64,000 nt of DNA, from contig NMRA01000134.1 in the NCBI GenBank assembly GCA_002633005.1, positions 834,364-898,363 of the forward strand, given 5' to 3'. Position numbers and translations under genes: made by a program. The DNA is from Phoronis australis. Its lineage: Eukaryota; Phoronida; Phoronidae. Positions 37,201 to 52,200 of this stretch are shown here, one piece after another. Positions within the stretch are counted from its first letter, which is position 1; each line of letters starts with the position of its first letter. The notes below the pieces were generated by a model. The model ran no database searches. It was not told where the DNA came from and was given only the letters and a program-made list of their open reading frames with translations.

Positions 37201-40200
37201 GAACACAATTCAAGAATTCAAAGGTTATGTTTTGGAAACATCATTATTTATGTTACATAGTCGTTAACGTTTCCTCAGTTTTCAAAATAATTCACTCATG
37301 TATTTATAAAAATCAACTCCATAAAGATTAAGTCATAAAAACAATTTTCGGTAAAATCTCACCACTTATTGTCACTTTATTGGCAGACAAGTGGCATTTT
37401 ATTTTCTTGATTTTTATACAGAAAAAGCCAGAACCAAATACCGTATTCGCCCTAATAAGCGCCCAGGGCTCTTAGAAAAATTTGCTTCAGGAAGGGGGCA
37501 CTTATTATATGCCAAAAGTAGTTGAAACCCGGTCTCCGAAACAGATGAAATTGAAAGCTAGAATTCATCAAATTTACGCTCTGTGACGCATCTGTAACCT
37601 ATGACAGAGATTCTACAAAATTGCAGTGCATTGCTATCAAACTTACTTGTTAAATTACCATGCCCTTTTCCGAAAATCCCAGTGTGAAAACTCGCCGACT
37701 GATGCATCGCTGCCTTGTGATCGCCGATAGATCAACTTGAATTTTTAAGTAAAAATGTAGTTTCGACTCGGCAAATTACCTGAAGTCCTCCTTAAGTTTT
37801 CAAAATAGCGTCCCTAGGATTTACTACTTTAATAATTCCCCTTAGAAATAACACAAACATTTTTTATGGTATTAGATACTTCAGAAATAAGTGTCAGTAT
37901 TTCTTGCCGATGCTATGCTACCCGTTTCATTAATACATAGTTCCCAAAGACTCATCTTCGATGACAGGTGCTTGAATGTAGCGCATGCTTATTGGCCATG
38001 TGCTTTTAACTGAACAAAGGTTAAGTTTTTAATAGTCTTCAGATTCCAATTTCATATGTACAAAGAAATTTGGATTCCTGTTGACGGAGAAGATCTGAAC
38101 AATACAATCCCGTTGACAAGTACGCGTCTGTTCTGAAAGGCCAGACCATTATAGGACACGTCACTCACAAGATCAGCAAAACTTGCACTCTTTTTGAAGC
38201 AAGGTGGAAGTTTGAAGGGTATAGACACGGCTAAATACAGACATAGCGGCGAGGCTCATGTTCTACAAATTCTGCGAACCATGATTTCTTCAGGACTGGT
38301 GGATCTTACTGATAAATCAAAGATGTTAATGTAGAATTTTAGAACTTTAGGTAAGGCATTTTTCGCATGTACACGGCATTCATGGACTTGGCGCTTATTT
38401 TAGCAAAGTCTGAAAATGCTTGGGGGGTGCTTATAGGGGAACAGGCGCTTATTAGGGTGAATACGGTAAATGGTTTATCATTTTTCAGTTCTTTATAACA
38501 TAACTACTAGATCAGACAATGTTTTGAGAAACTGTATGCTTAAACAACAACAAGAAGCCTTTGAGGAATGATCAACTTTTGACAATTAATGTAATGTTTA
38601 TAATAGCAATGACAATGGCCATGTTTGAATGCTACTTCCCACTAAGTTTATCGAGTGTATTACATATTCCTGTCATATTTCCTACGAAACAATAGTTTCT
38701 ACATATGATAAGCAAAATGATTTTTTGATGAAAATTTCCTAGACTCGGTAAGAGTGTCCAGCATTCGGTACAGTTTTTGAAGGTACATATTCGGCACAGT
38801 TTAAGGTACGCATTTCCTCTGCTTGCCTATGTAATGGATTGGTTTGGGTTTCTGCTATCAGGTTGCGTTCCCATAACTGCCATAACTGCTATGAGACGAT
38901 CAGACGTATTGAAAAATTGCGGACATTCACAAAAAGAAGCTATGCAGTAAAATGATAAAATTTTTGTCCAAAAATGTTGAGTACCCTTGAACAATAAAAA
39001 TTGTATAACTATAAGACTGATGACTCATAGAAACCTAGCACTGATGATTAAGTTATTGCTTCCAGTCATATGAAGCCAAACACAAATTCAAATCAATGAT
39101 ACCAGTGGCCATTGGCAAATAGTGAGATTTAATATTACAGCCTTGAATTAGCAGTTGACTACAGCCAAGCTGATTTTAAAAGGCAGACATTACTTAAGCA
39201 TCAGATAAGGGATAAAATAATGACTGAAAAAAGCAATATAGTTGCCATGACTTTAATAATTTACCTTTTGGGGTTGGTATCTAAATTTATTAATTTTTAA
39301 CAAGTGTCAGAGCCCGACACTTAGCAGTCATCAACTGGCCAAATGCGACCTGGTAAATATCCCAGGTCACCAAATGAGAAATGACGTTGGCAAAATCAGT
39401 AAACATTTGCAGGGATGCCAAGTCTCAACCCCTATACATCACGCAAAGTTCGAAAACAAAAAAAACCCGGCAGATATCTAAATTGAAGGACCACCTTGCA
39501 ATATGATTCTTACAAAAAGAAAATGACAAGTAAAAATTTTATTGGTGCTATTTGCCTAGTTTTCAACACATTCACCACTAGGTCAAAATAGTTAAAGCAA
39601 TGCTAAACCCAGTGTTCAACTTGTAAACAGTAAAAAAATGGTACTGGTTGGGGGTGTACATACACTACGCACAGTCAATCAACGTCAAATTTTGATTAAG
39701 TTACAAATGTATGGGATGGTCTCGAATTTTGTGCTGCCTCTACTTGTTGGTTTGTTGCAAGTTGTCTTGAGAGATAGAGAACCTGGCTCTACAACATCAG
39801 TTGACACATGACGTGTCTTCTAAGCTGTTAAGTACTAGCCAAGTCCTGTGTGGCATTTTATTGCCCACAAATTTGATAATGTCCATTGTTTTTTGTCAGA
39901 CTGGATACATTTTGGAAATATCAATATTGTTCATGAGAACAGCAGTATAGGTTTATAAAGAATACTTTAATAGAATCTACTGAGAGTTAGTTCATTAACG
40001 AAATCTATTCAAAGAGAATAAATAATCTGTCTGTCATTCTTTGAAAACAGGCACACATGTTAAAATATAGGGATATGTAAACTACACAAATGCTAATATT
40101 TCACTCAAAACAAATGTATTTGTAATTAACACCCTTTTAACCTAGCATTTTTAATGGAGGAAGCTGTCTGTGACAAATGTTACTTACCGTGTAATATTTT

Positions 40201-43200
40201 TGTTTCATGGTATTTGTTCACATCGGGTACCTACACTACACAGAGGTACATACACTACATTCCAATGACATGTCAGATTTGTTAGTAAACACTAAGAATC
40301 TACTGAGAGATGATTTACTAAATCAATTCAAAGAGAAAAATAAAAAGCACAGCATTCATGTGCATATCTGCCATACTTTGAAAATGGGCACAAATTAAAA
40401 TATAGGGGTACGTACACTACACAAATGCTAATATTTCACTCAAAACAAATGTATTTGCAATAAACACTCTTTTAACCTAACGCTTTTAAGAAAGGAAACT
40501 GTCTATGACCAATGTTGCTCACTTACCAAGTGATATTTTAATTTCATGGCATTTGTAAACATGGGGGTACGTACACTACAAAAGGGGGTACATACACTAC
40601 ATCACTGTTTCTGCATCACATGGTAACATAATGTTGTATGGCCATTTATTTTTCTTTGATGATAATAAGCACCATGTTATTTAAAAGGCAATAATTTCAT
40701 TTGCAATGACCAATTGTGTTACTGAATTCCACATGGGGGGTACCTACACTACAGTTTGTTAGCCTTTTTGGGCTGGCCCATTTTCAATATAGCAGAACCC
40801 AGTCAATATCCGAACTTTTGGTTTGTTTAGATATTTTATTATTTGCTGTGTTGCCTAGGCTAACATATTCTGCAGTTCCTTTTATTACAGAGTGTGAACT
40901 TTAGTTTCCTTCTTTACAGTATGTGAGGGTTAGAAACACAGAATTTACAACTTTCGTAACGAGTGCCTGTTTTATGATGAACCCTACCATTTCTTAATGA
41001 TTAAGCGCAACTTCATCTAAGTGATTCTGAAAGTGACCCAAGTTATTCCCAGTCATATCTAGGCAATTGCTTACTTAATAAATAAATTTCTTTTCTACTG
41101 TTGACAGTTAAAAATAGTAATTTTTAAAATGGTCACTCGTAACACTAAAAATGCATGATATTCATAGACAAAAACATGCATAAATCATAAATTTCTCAAA
41201 CATTGTAAGAATTTGATGACTCTTTTTTTAATTTAACTAAATAACTCTTTGCATATGAGATTCAGTTGGCATTTGGTAATTGACCAAAAACATTATATTA
41301 GACTGTAACACAGTCAACTCTTGAATATGGACCTTGATTGTGATTTAGCCGAGCACAAAGCTCAGACATAAGCAAGTTTGCACACTGCACAACTGTCCTG
41401 TTGAGCTTGCCTGGGATCCTATGTCTTCTGTAAAACGGAATTGTTTAGTTTCGAGAAACATTTTGCCATTTATAGACCGAGATTTAGCTCAGACACCCCT
41501 TTGGGTCGCCGCAGGTTTGATTCCATGCTATGGTTGATCTCAGAAAATCACTTCTCGTGCTGATAATGTGGCTTTAAAGTGCGAATGGAGAATTCCAGTG
41601 GAACGCAATGCATATCATAAAATCTCATCGATTTTGAATGAAAACTTTTTTCATGCACTTCCAACATTGTTGAGAATCATCACATATTTTCAAAGCATTA
41701 TGTGATCCTGACTATAGTATTGAACTTGAACAAACAAAAGTATGAACTTGGAATGACAAATTTTTCATGGAAAAATGATAAATAAGAAATTTATTAGTTG
41801 GCCATATTTTGTCCAAAATTGGAGATTTTCCTAGTTAATGAACTCTTAACGAGACACTTGTTTCATCTAAACAACTGGTAATTAACTTCATGATTAATGC
41901 TCTTCATGACCAACTTCTGTCGTACTTATGTCATACAATTTATCAGTAGCATCACTAGCATAGTAAAAAGCTGGAAGAATCTCTTTCGGAAGGCATTAGG
42001 CGCCATCTGGGGGAAGAAAGTGATAAACCACAGAAGAATCCTACTTTCATGTGGTGTTAAATAAAACAAAATATTTTCAAAAAGGGTTTGTGCGTAGTTT
42101 GGACTACTTTGTGCAAATTTCTTGTCAAAAATAAAATTTAAATTTTTGTGGTTGCATAAACTGTACAGTAATTTCACATAAATTCTTCAACTCCTGTAAT
42201 GTACAAAGCAAATTGGCGCTAAATCACACAGTGTACCAACAAGTGTGTCATCAAAATTTCGAATGATGTCAAAGGTGTCTCCTTAAGTTGAGATTAAGAT
42301 AAGCGGGATCAATGAAGTCGGCAGGTCAACAGATTGTTTTCTCTTAACAGTTAATTTGTATCATTGAACAGATACCTGTGAGGTCATGGTCTTACCCAAA
42401 TATCAATCCTGAGATAGAGGCACATAAAACTAAGCTCTCCTAACTGCCACACATCAAAGTTATCAGCAGGTAACACTCCCATGCAGCTAGGTAAACATCT
42501 GGGCAAATGGAATGAAGTGTCTATAATGGTAGAATGGTGAATATTTGAACAAAAATCACCATGACACTGGTTGCTAATGGTGAAACATTCAAGTCCTGCT
42601 ATTCACTGTTTACAAGTCTGTAGACTGCACACATTCAAGGCTGGGCCATAGAAAAATTCCAAATTTGGTCAGATCATAGCTCAGAAATCCCCGATTGGAT
42701 TCACATGAAACTTCCATACTTCAAGCCTTGTTCTCAAAATATTATTTGCAATTGTTTTGAAAATGTTCTACTTAGGCAAGACTGCCTGTCAAAAAAGGGA
42801 CCTTCATGATTCCGAATGGAAAATCTCAAAACTTACATAAAATGAAAACAAAATGGTAATTAAAAAAATGTAACAGTGATTTTATGTAACATTTTTATCA
42901 AACAAAATTTAGTCATGTTACTGATACTGTCATTTTGCTATGATTGTACTGTTCCTTTTTGTTCAATTTTGTTGAAAATTATGGTCATGTCACTCACGTG
43001 GTATAAAGTCAAAACTCAATTTCTACAGGCTTTTTACTGTCAGAAAATATATTTACTAAGTTTTTGTATATTTGTCTAAATAGACTTTTCAACAAGTGCC
43101 TACCTACATGACCAAAAGACAGTTCCACCACTATACAAATAACCCACATATTAATTATTTGGACTTTCAAAACCCATTTTACTTACAGTGAAAATTCTTC

Positions 43201-46200
43201 AATATAGGATTGGTAAAACTGCTATAATTGTTTTCACCACAATTGTTGCAAATGCTCAAAATTTTACCAGGTGTTGTTTGGTAATCGCTACGCCATGCAA
43301 ATCATGCTAAAAGTAAAGTAAATTTTCCTGAAAAGTTGTTTTTGTCGACAAATGAAATTTCACCTGTCCAACATATTGTGCCCAAACTGTAGCACTTTTT
43401 GTTACGGTGCTGAAAAGCTGAAAATAAACGAGACTTATCCTATCCTTTCGTCATGACCACCTGTTTATTGTGTCTCACTGGCAGACATATCTGGCAAATT
43501 AACAGTAGGAGTAAGAATATTTTGGATGAATATGTGCGGTACACGAAAGAAAAACTTTATTATCCAATATCAATATATTTAGGCAATGAGGAATATATTT
43601 CAACCGACCACATTCCTTCAAAATGTTCTGAAATACTGACAAGAAGACTCCTAACACCCACTGACAGCTTTGAGGTATAGGCTCACTCTAATTACAGCCG
43701 ACCACTGTGGAGTCCTTCAGATTCTTTAGATCTGGACAACTTTCTATGTCTGGCAGCTCAAATTGTTATCGGCACTTTTGCAACATATTGATTTCAAGAG
43801 CAGAGATGGATGGACACCACGAGCTGGACATTATGATCAATTATGGCATGATGCATACATTATCCATTATAGTTGACCTGCAGTTATAGCCAAGGCTTTC
43901 AATAAAGCTAGGCAAGGCACATTGACTAAAATGGCAAGTGACTAAAATGCTACCGTTTTTGCCAACAGCAAAATGCCTGTCATGTGAATGCTTACAAATT
44001 TCAATTTTGCTAGCGTTTTTAACTTTATTATCTCAAAATGCATTTGTATCCAAACCATTTAACCAAAGGACACCCCTGTTGACTTACACATTTAAAAAAC
44101 CTCACGATGCCAGCGTATGTGTGTGGGTGGATTTTGATCATTATTAGAGTGAAATTTGGGACATGGACTCCCATTTCATGAAACTGTTTTAGTCTTAACT
44201 AAGAGAAGAGTAACAATTCCATCATATCACGTTGCGTTTGTTGAACAATGCGGTTGACGATACGGCTGACGTGATGCCAACAATAAAGCTTCAGAAATAG
44301 AGCCCTGCTTAGCAGAATTTCATGAGACTTAAAAAAAAAACTAAGCCAGTATTCAGATTCAAAATCGAGGCTGTTAATTCCAAAATAGTGGTTTGACATC
44401 CTAGAACCGCAACTCAACTAATAAGGTATTTCTTGAATGTGCCAAATGATGGCAACAGAACGTCACCTGGAGTAGTTCCATGAAGTGTTTCTACAGAGTT
44501 CGTTGAAGATTGACGTTTGCATCCGTACAGCCGATCAATACAAATTTACAATACTGCTAATACCATCCATTAACCCACTATTGCCAATTATCTTAACAGA
44601 AATCATGGACAAAGTGTAAAATCCACGTGACATGTCATTCTAATTGTAAAGAACAGGGGTGAAATGAATAGGTGTTGAAAATAAGCTTCAAGTTCTGGTA
44701 TACTGAATTCTGCAATTATTTGTCAGGAAATCATATCTTAGGATGCCAGTCAAGAAAAAATTGCATCAAACGAAAAAATGACATTTCAAAAGATGTCACA
44801 ACTGCAATAAGGAGAGTGCTGGAACATGGAAAAATCCCAAGAAAAATGTTGGCTAATCAATGATTTCTGTTTTTGTCAGCTGGGTTTCACAGGCACTGGA
44901 GGCATCGCCCAGTGAAGTACATCAGCCAGAACTCAGGAGAGTCAGAAACTGGTTATTTGCCAGAATAGAACTTAACATCACTTGAAACTCATCCAGGGAA
45001 GCTTTGCTCTTGGGGAATTTTATTGCAGCATTTTCATGCATCATCTCTGAAAACTATCGATTGAGTAAGAGCTGGTCAATTTTGTTGATGGCTTTACTGA
45101 CACCGCATACTGTGAGCTTTGAGATGAGCTGACTGCTTTGAGTAAAGGACAACTGAGCAGAAAGTCCACATCAAGGTGAGAACACTTGAATGAACAAGGG
45201 GCTAGCTCATTTAAATGAATGAACAAGGGGCTAGTTCATTCAACTGAATGAGCAAGGGGCTAGTTCATTCAACTGAATGAACAAGGGGCTAGTTCAATCA
45301 ATGATGTACTTTCAGGTATTTGTGTGAGCAACTAGCTCAGTTATAGCTCACCAGACAGATGGTCCAACTTGTAGCTCTGTCAACAGTGGTGTTAAAAAAC
45401 AACAGGCTGTCACTCAGTTCATTAGAGGTGACAAATGCTCAACCTTTGAATTATGGGATTTTAACACCACAAATTTCCCCATTCATCATACTCAGCAAAT
45501 TCTGAGGCAAAGTTCTGTAAATGCAAAATGCAACTATTTTGGTCATCAAATATAAGAACACAACGATCCAATATTGCAAATAAAGAAAATCAATTCAACT
45601 TGTTTCAATCCAAAGGGAGCAGAAATCTCCTGGAGACCACTGTAAATGACAGCCCCAACAGGTTGCAGCCCTGCTGATGATTGGCAAGGAATTTATTGTT
45701 GTGAATTCTCTTGTTGCACAAAAATGTTGCATTGCCCCAAAAACATGTTGTGACTGTGCCCTGAGGACAAACATGGCCTTGTACAGAGGGTGTCCATCAT
45801 TTGTCAATTCAAATCTTAATTGGCTGACAAGAAGTACCCACTGGATTCCCTAATAATCTGGACAGGGCACTTAAGAGAGTGGTGTTGGTATTCCAAAAGT
45901 GGCCACAATCTAAGCAAACAGATGATAAGTTACACCAAGTGTTAAACTTGACAATAAACACTATGTCTAAAGGACAGTAATGAGTAGTGCTGCCAATAGC
46001 TTATTACAGTGGGAGAACCTAAGTATGTGAGTCAATATTTATAAACCAAATGTCAAATAGAACTGTCAGGAGTGTGAAACATGTTACAAGCCAAGTCACT
46101 GTATGACATCATGGTGAAACATATATCAAAAGTAAGAAACCAGCAGCTTGTTCAGTGCCAAGTCAGTCAAGGTGACCTTCAGACTAGTCATTACATGGAG

Positions 46201-49200
46201 AAATTTCACATGTTTGTCAAAAAATTTGTTCACACAACCAATCAACAAAGAATTTACACACATTTTCACTATTTTGGTTTGAAGATTTTTCAGATTTTTT
46301 TCTGTGGACCAATCATTTCACAGGCTATTGAGAATATCATTTGTTTTCTCTAGGACTTACATTGTTAAGTTATTTAAGAATTCCCGATGACTGCTCACCA
46401 ACTAATTGCCGTATCTTCTGTATGTGGATAGGTCCTTTCAACCGCTATCAAAATTGTGAAACCCGTTTCTCACTACAACTTACCGTTTGCCAGTGAGATA
46501 TTCAAGATTTAATGCTTAGATGTTCACTTATTGACTTATTAGCTGCACAATGTTGGCCTATCATGTTCGTGTTAGTGATGGTCTTGCTCGTCTGCTCAAC
46601 ATGAAGTTCACATACAGTGTATAAAAAAACTGTGTTTATCTAGGCAATAGTTCGAGGTTTCTAGTTTGTAAGCAAACTGGAAGTAAGATGGCGTTGCTAC
46701 GGCCATTTTTAGTTATGTTCGAGGATCTCTTGCTCCTTTGACCAAAGCTTTTCAAACATGTTGTTGTGTGCACTAACATGTTTGAAAGGACATCGACACA
46801 TTTGAAAAGCACTCTGACATATATATGTGAAGCCCCCCCCAACACATTTCGATTTTCAGGTTTGAAGAACAACCATGGGTTCTGCTTAACAAATTAAAAT
46901 TTAAAACTTATGACTTGCTTAAAAATACCGTAAGTTATCAGTTTTACAACATAAAAAGTTGAGGATACATGATCTTTCTACTAACACTGTGTACGACTGC
47001 TTAGAACATGCATAGGTAACAACGCTAGTACATGTGCACTTAAAACAGTGAAACCGCAAATACTTTTCCACCTGAGAGAACATCAGTCGCCTCAAGCGTG
47101 TTTGTTGACCCTTACATGCTTCCCATACTCTTCAGTTGAGGATTTAATAGTAAAAATTTAAAGTCATGGACAGATAAAATGTTCTTGCCCAGCTACATTG
47201 TCTGATGGAAATGGAAGGCACCTTAGTTAAAGTGTCTGTTTTGTTGAGTCTGTTGCTGACATCTTATTTGTAACCAGCTTGTCTGCAGGTGGCACAGTGA
47301 TTAGTGGGAATAGTTGAATTAGTTGAAATGTGTGTTTGATGTCTCTAAAATTGTGAGCCTGTTTCTGACCTCATATACCGCACATAATGCAACAGCCAAC
47401 AGATGACACAGCAATAAGTGGGAATAGTTGAAATGTGTGTTCTAGTTGATCTATGTCCATTCTGTAAATACCTAGTTCACAGGGACCTTTCAGCACAGAG
47501 CACCCTTTGTTTATTGGGGAAAGGCCTGTGTTTGTCAATACACATCTGCCATCTGCTACTGTCTGCAATGGTGATGTAATCAGCCAGTATTTAGTGCCCC
47601 AGGGCAGTCACTGTCTGGACACCTGACCAGGCCTGGTTGATGACCACTTCAGCCAGGAGGGTCACCTGTGGTCACAGTGGCAGAACCAAAAGCCAGGACA
47701 AGTAACAAGATGTCATTAGAGAGAATTTGGTGGTGCCACCAACAAGTCAAATGTCATGGATGGACCTCTCATTTATTAATACTTCATGGTGTCCATGCCG
47801 CCAATTAAGTCACCAACCATGCAAAAATGTAAAATGAGCCCAGTGAATGCTTTAATTCATGAGTTCACCAGTAGGTTAAAAATGCAAATGGCAGAGTGAC
47901 ACGCAAAAAGTAAAAAGCCAAAGCTTGAGTGAATAAGTTCTTTCGAAGGTTTTGATTCCCATGCAGTTACATTCGCTATATTAATTCTGGAGAAAAATGT
48001 GTTCACACAATCTTAATTTCGACGCATTGAGGGTTGGTTTAGCGACTACGACTACCCCAGAATAGGCAGGCCTAAATGCACTACAGTAGCTATAACAACA
48101 CAGAATGAGAGAGAGAGGGATTTCAACTTCATCGTCTACTAAGCACACCACATGGCACACAATTTTGTGGAAATTCACAGTGAATTAAATAGCAAGAAAA
48201 GTTAAGTCTATTATTAGCTTGTAAAGGTCCCATTGATTGCAGCCACGTAGGTTTTAAAAGTTACAAAAATTAATTTTGGGAAAAATAAGAAAAAAATAAC
48301 CATTGCTAACAACATATATAGTTGCTTCAAATTTAGATGCTGAAATGTTCTTTTTATTTCTGCACACCCACAAACACATACCACACATATAATCATGGTA
48401 GATCAGTTTACTCAAACCTAGACTGGCAAAATCAACCATTGGTGGATAAAGATCTAACAAAAATCTTTACATTTACGCCTCAATAACGCATAATTCAATA
48501 TTTGTAAGGTTAAGTTTTCCCATGACAACCACATCATCCCTCTTTAAAGCATGTGACTATAACAATTCAGCTCCACATTACTACGCAGTAAGAAGATCAA
48601 TCAGCCCTCATTCTGCAATGTATACCCATGTCATTCTATGCTGTGAAATTGACATCATGAAAACCACAAGACAAAATTCCATTTCCTAACACTCAAGGCA
48701 TGTATTAATAGAATTATTTGAGGAAACAAAACAGATTTGTGTGCTGGGTGTTTTAGTGTGAAAACTGTCAGAGTCGTTTATAATGGACACATCAGAATTC
48801 ACAACGAACTTAAATCATTGATTGCCAGAGAACAAATCCTCTATTTTTCCAGTCATTATTTTCTGACCTGGATACACAGCAGAAACTTAATTCCATCTAG
48901 CAGAGTGCACGTAGTCCAACAGGAAACATGGATCAATATAAGACAATGCAAACTGTAGTCCAACAGTGAAGAAGAAGTTCAGAAAAAGAAGGCATATGAT
49001 ATTGTGAGCCTAAAGTATGAACTTTGGTCCATAAAAAAGAATTTGTTAAGTAAACATTTCAAAATCAAGAAACCCTTGCATGAGATATACATCACTCACA
49101 TAATGTAAATCAAACTAGAGCTCATGGTATCCTGGTGATAGCAGATAATTACACTCAAGTTATAAACAAGATTACAGGACAATGTTTTTTAGCACTGGTG

Positions 49201-52200
49201 GCTTCTTCACTTCCCAAACTTAAATAGAGCTTGAAAATATAGCAGAATGACCCTGAAGGCAGATAGTAAAAAAAACCACAGGATGGGGCCCTTTCACAAC
49301 TGGGGCTCTACGGCCAAGCCCAAGAAACTTTTGAAATCAGGCTTTGGGTGAAATCTTGTTTTTCTAATATGAATGCAGTAAATCACAAGCGAGATGGGAG
49401 GGGGTGGTAGAGACTCTGGTTTCTCTTTTCAAGAACAGTGAATTCCGTTTTATCAAGCATATTACACAGTTTTGTAAATTATAAAATTCCGTTTTACTAA
49501 TTCAAAGTGAAAAATAACTGGGTCGTGAGAATTGCCTTATTTTTTTCTTGTAGAATTATGCTGCAGCTCTGTTTAACCAAAAACTTGCTTGTGCCATGTT
49601 TACTGTTTCTCAAACACAGAAAACATTAACAACTGGGTTAACATCTTAGTGGTCAGAACATACTGAATTTGACTATTGTATTCTTAAATTTTGTTCATGA
49701 AAAATCAAAAACATCAAAATAATGGTATCGCTACTGAAACATGGAAATTTGTTTGAAATCCCTAATTTCACGAAAGAAATCAGAATCTGTGCATTTCTCT
49801 GTTCTTGATATGTTTGCACAACACACAGCAGCACACTGAAGCTGTAAATGTAGACTCGGCAAACACAAACTGGTTTCACAAATTTATGGAGCATGGAAAA
49901 GAGGTCAGGAGATGAGAATTCATAATGGCGCAAAGTGAGGAAATTAAAAAAAAACATTCACTTTTAAAACAACATGTAGAGAACCCTGTCATTTTGTTTT
50001 TTTTTTTGATAGAATAGTAGAATAATAAAACAAGTAACAAGACTAGTTACTCTGGTGACCACCTGTTTACATCAACCTAAGGATGAGAAAGACAGATTAA
50101 TAAGATGTACACTGTGAATCACTGCACAAACTACATGTCTATACAAACTATTTGGACACAGCTCAACAGAGTCCTAAATACTAGTGACTCATGTCTGCTC
50201 ATTGTAACACTAATAGGCCAGTCCACCCCCTCAGTTGTGTTGGTAGGTCAGTCTCACCTCAACAAGGCCATTAGTGGCAAAGGACACTGAGAGGGCAGGC
50301 AAGTTCAAATAACACAATAAATAGGTGGGAAAAACAAGGGGGGGGGGGGCACAGAGGGCAGTTTCCATTCTTTCACACAAAGACAATTGTCATGGATGAC
50401 AATGCTTGTTGAATGCTAAACCAAGGTGTTTGTATGAAAATATGTAGAAAATGAAAACCAACTGAAACAGTTGGAGCTACCAACATACTGACCAAATATT
50501 TGGGTTAAACATTTGCGAAAAAAATTCCCCACAAATGAGAAGAATGTTCAAGAGCAAAGAGGCAAAAATGGAAACAGTGGTAGATTAACGGGGATTCTGT
50601 TGTGAATGTTCTCTGATAACATACAGGCCAGTTAGTGGTTATAATCCTTAATATCCAAAGCTTATTGTTTGTGATTTCTGCTCTAACCAGCTTCATATAT
50701 TTCAAGTAGTAATGGCAGGTGTTCTGAGGCTACACATCCAATCCTATGTTAACTTGACAAGTATTAAAAACTATGCCAGCTGTAAGGGCTAAGAAGATGT
50801 AAAGCTTTTGAACTGGAGACTAAATATTCACACCACATGGAAAATGGAAATCGAGATAGGAAATAAGGTATTGAAAAACTGATTAATTTGTTGACCTATA
50901 ATAAATTCAAAACAACTTTTGGTTCAGTTGTGAATGCATATACACTTCAAAGGGAAATATTTGGCAGAGGCCCTTAGTGAGGCACATTTTTTCAAGACTA
51001 GTTAAAGGTTACTGATATTTGAAGACAACACATTTTCAGCCTTTGAACTAATCCCAGTTTGAAGATTGGTGGATGTGTCCACTAGGTGAAAAAATAAACT
51101 GGAAGTAATACTGAGTGACTTCAGTGAAACAGTACTGGCTGAATGAACTACCTGTGTTGCTGCTATGGTGACAGACAGGTGAGTTATTCAGCCCATGGCC
51201 ATAGGGGTGCAGTCATTGACTGTAAGATAACATGGGAATAGGAAGATTGAGGTACACAATTGTGTTCAGAACTTAAACAGTCCAAAGGGACACTAGTTAA
51301 ACACAACCCATGAAGACTCCTCGGGTAAAAACAAAAACTGTTGTTAATGACTTAGAAAGTTATAATTTAAGAGAAGAAATTATCAACAAAGCTACTAGAT
51401 CTATGCGTGGAGTATTATTTACTTCTTGTCTCATTTTTTAATGAGTTTCATGAATCAGCCAGACCTGTGAAATGTTGATTCAAAAATCCGTAACTTCTGT
51501 AAACCAATTTTCCTTATGGGATGTACGCTGAGCCGTTTCCAGGTGTGGCAATAGTAAATTAAACACTGGTGTCTCTTTTGACTTGCCAACAGCAGCTTAG
51601 TGAGATCCCTGGCATGTCCACAATAAAACAGTTTAGATATGATGAACAAGAACAGATAAACTTTATGGCAGACATAGTACTACAGCATTTTGACTTGTGA
51701 TCATAAAAATGAGGCAACTCCTCCTGAGAAATTTGGGAAATATATTTTGGATATCTGAGCTTCTGGTTAGAAGGTGATTTTTTCCTTAAATTTGTAATTC
51801 TAGATAATGCGCAGGAGTAACTGTTTAAAGGTCCATGTAAAAATGCAACAGAGAATCAGCTGAAGCTGTGGTCTTACAGGTCGGTCTTTTAACTGAACAC
51901 AGTCGTGAACAGTTATGGGCTGTTCTATGCCTAAAACCACACTGGTAGGGACTAGTGTAAAACCAGTCTGAATGAAGCAGATGACGATCAGCAACAAAAC
52001 TAGAACCTAATAATCCTTGATAACCAAAAAGGCACTAAAATTTAATAAAATTTAAAAGCTGATATTTTCTTTTCAGTTTTCACATTTTCTTTGAAAATGC
52101 TTACGGTTGGTTTTAAAATCATGAGCTGAAAGTGAAACCAAAGTTGAACAAAAAGTGTATACAGCACAAGCATATTTCACTTTGGAATTTCCCAGACAAA

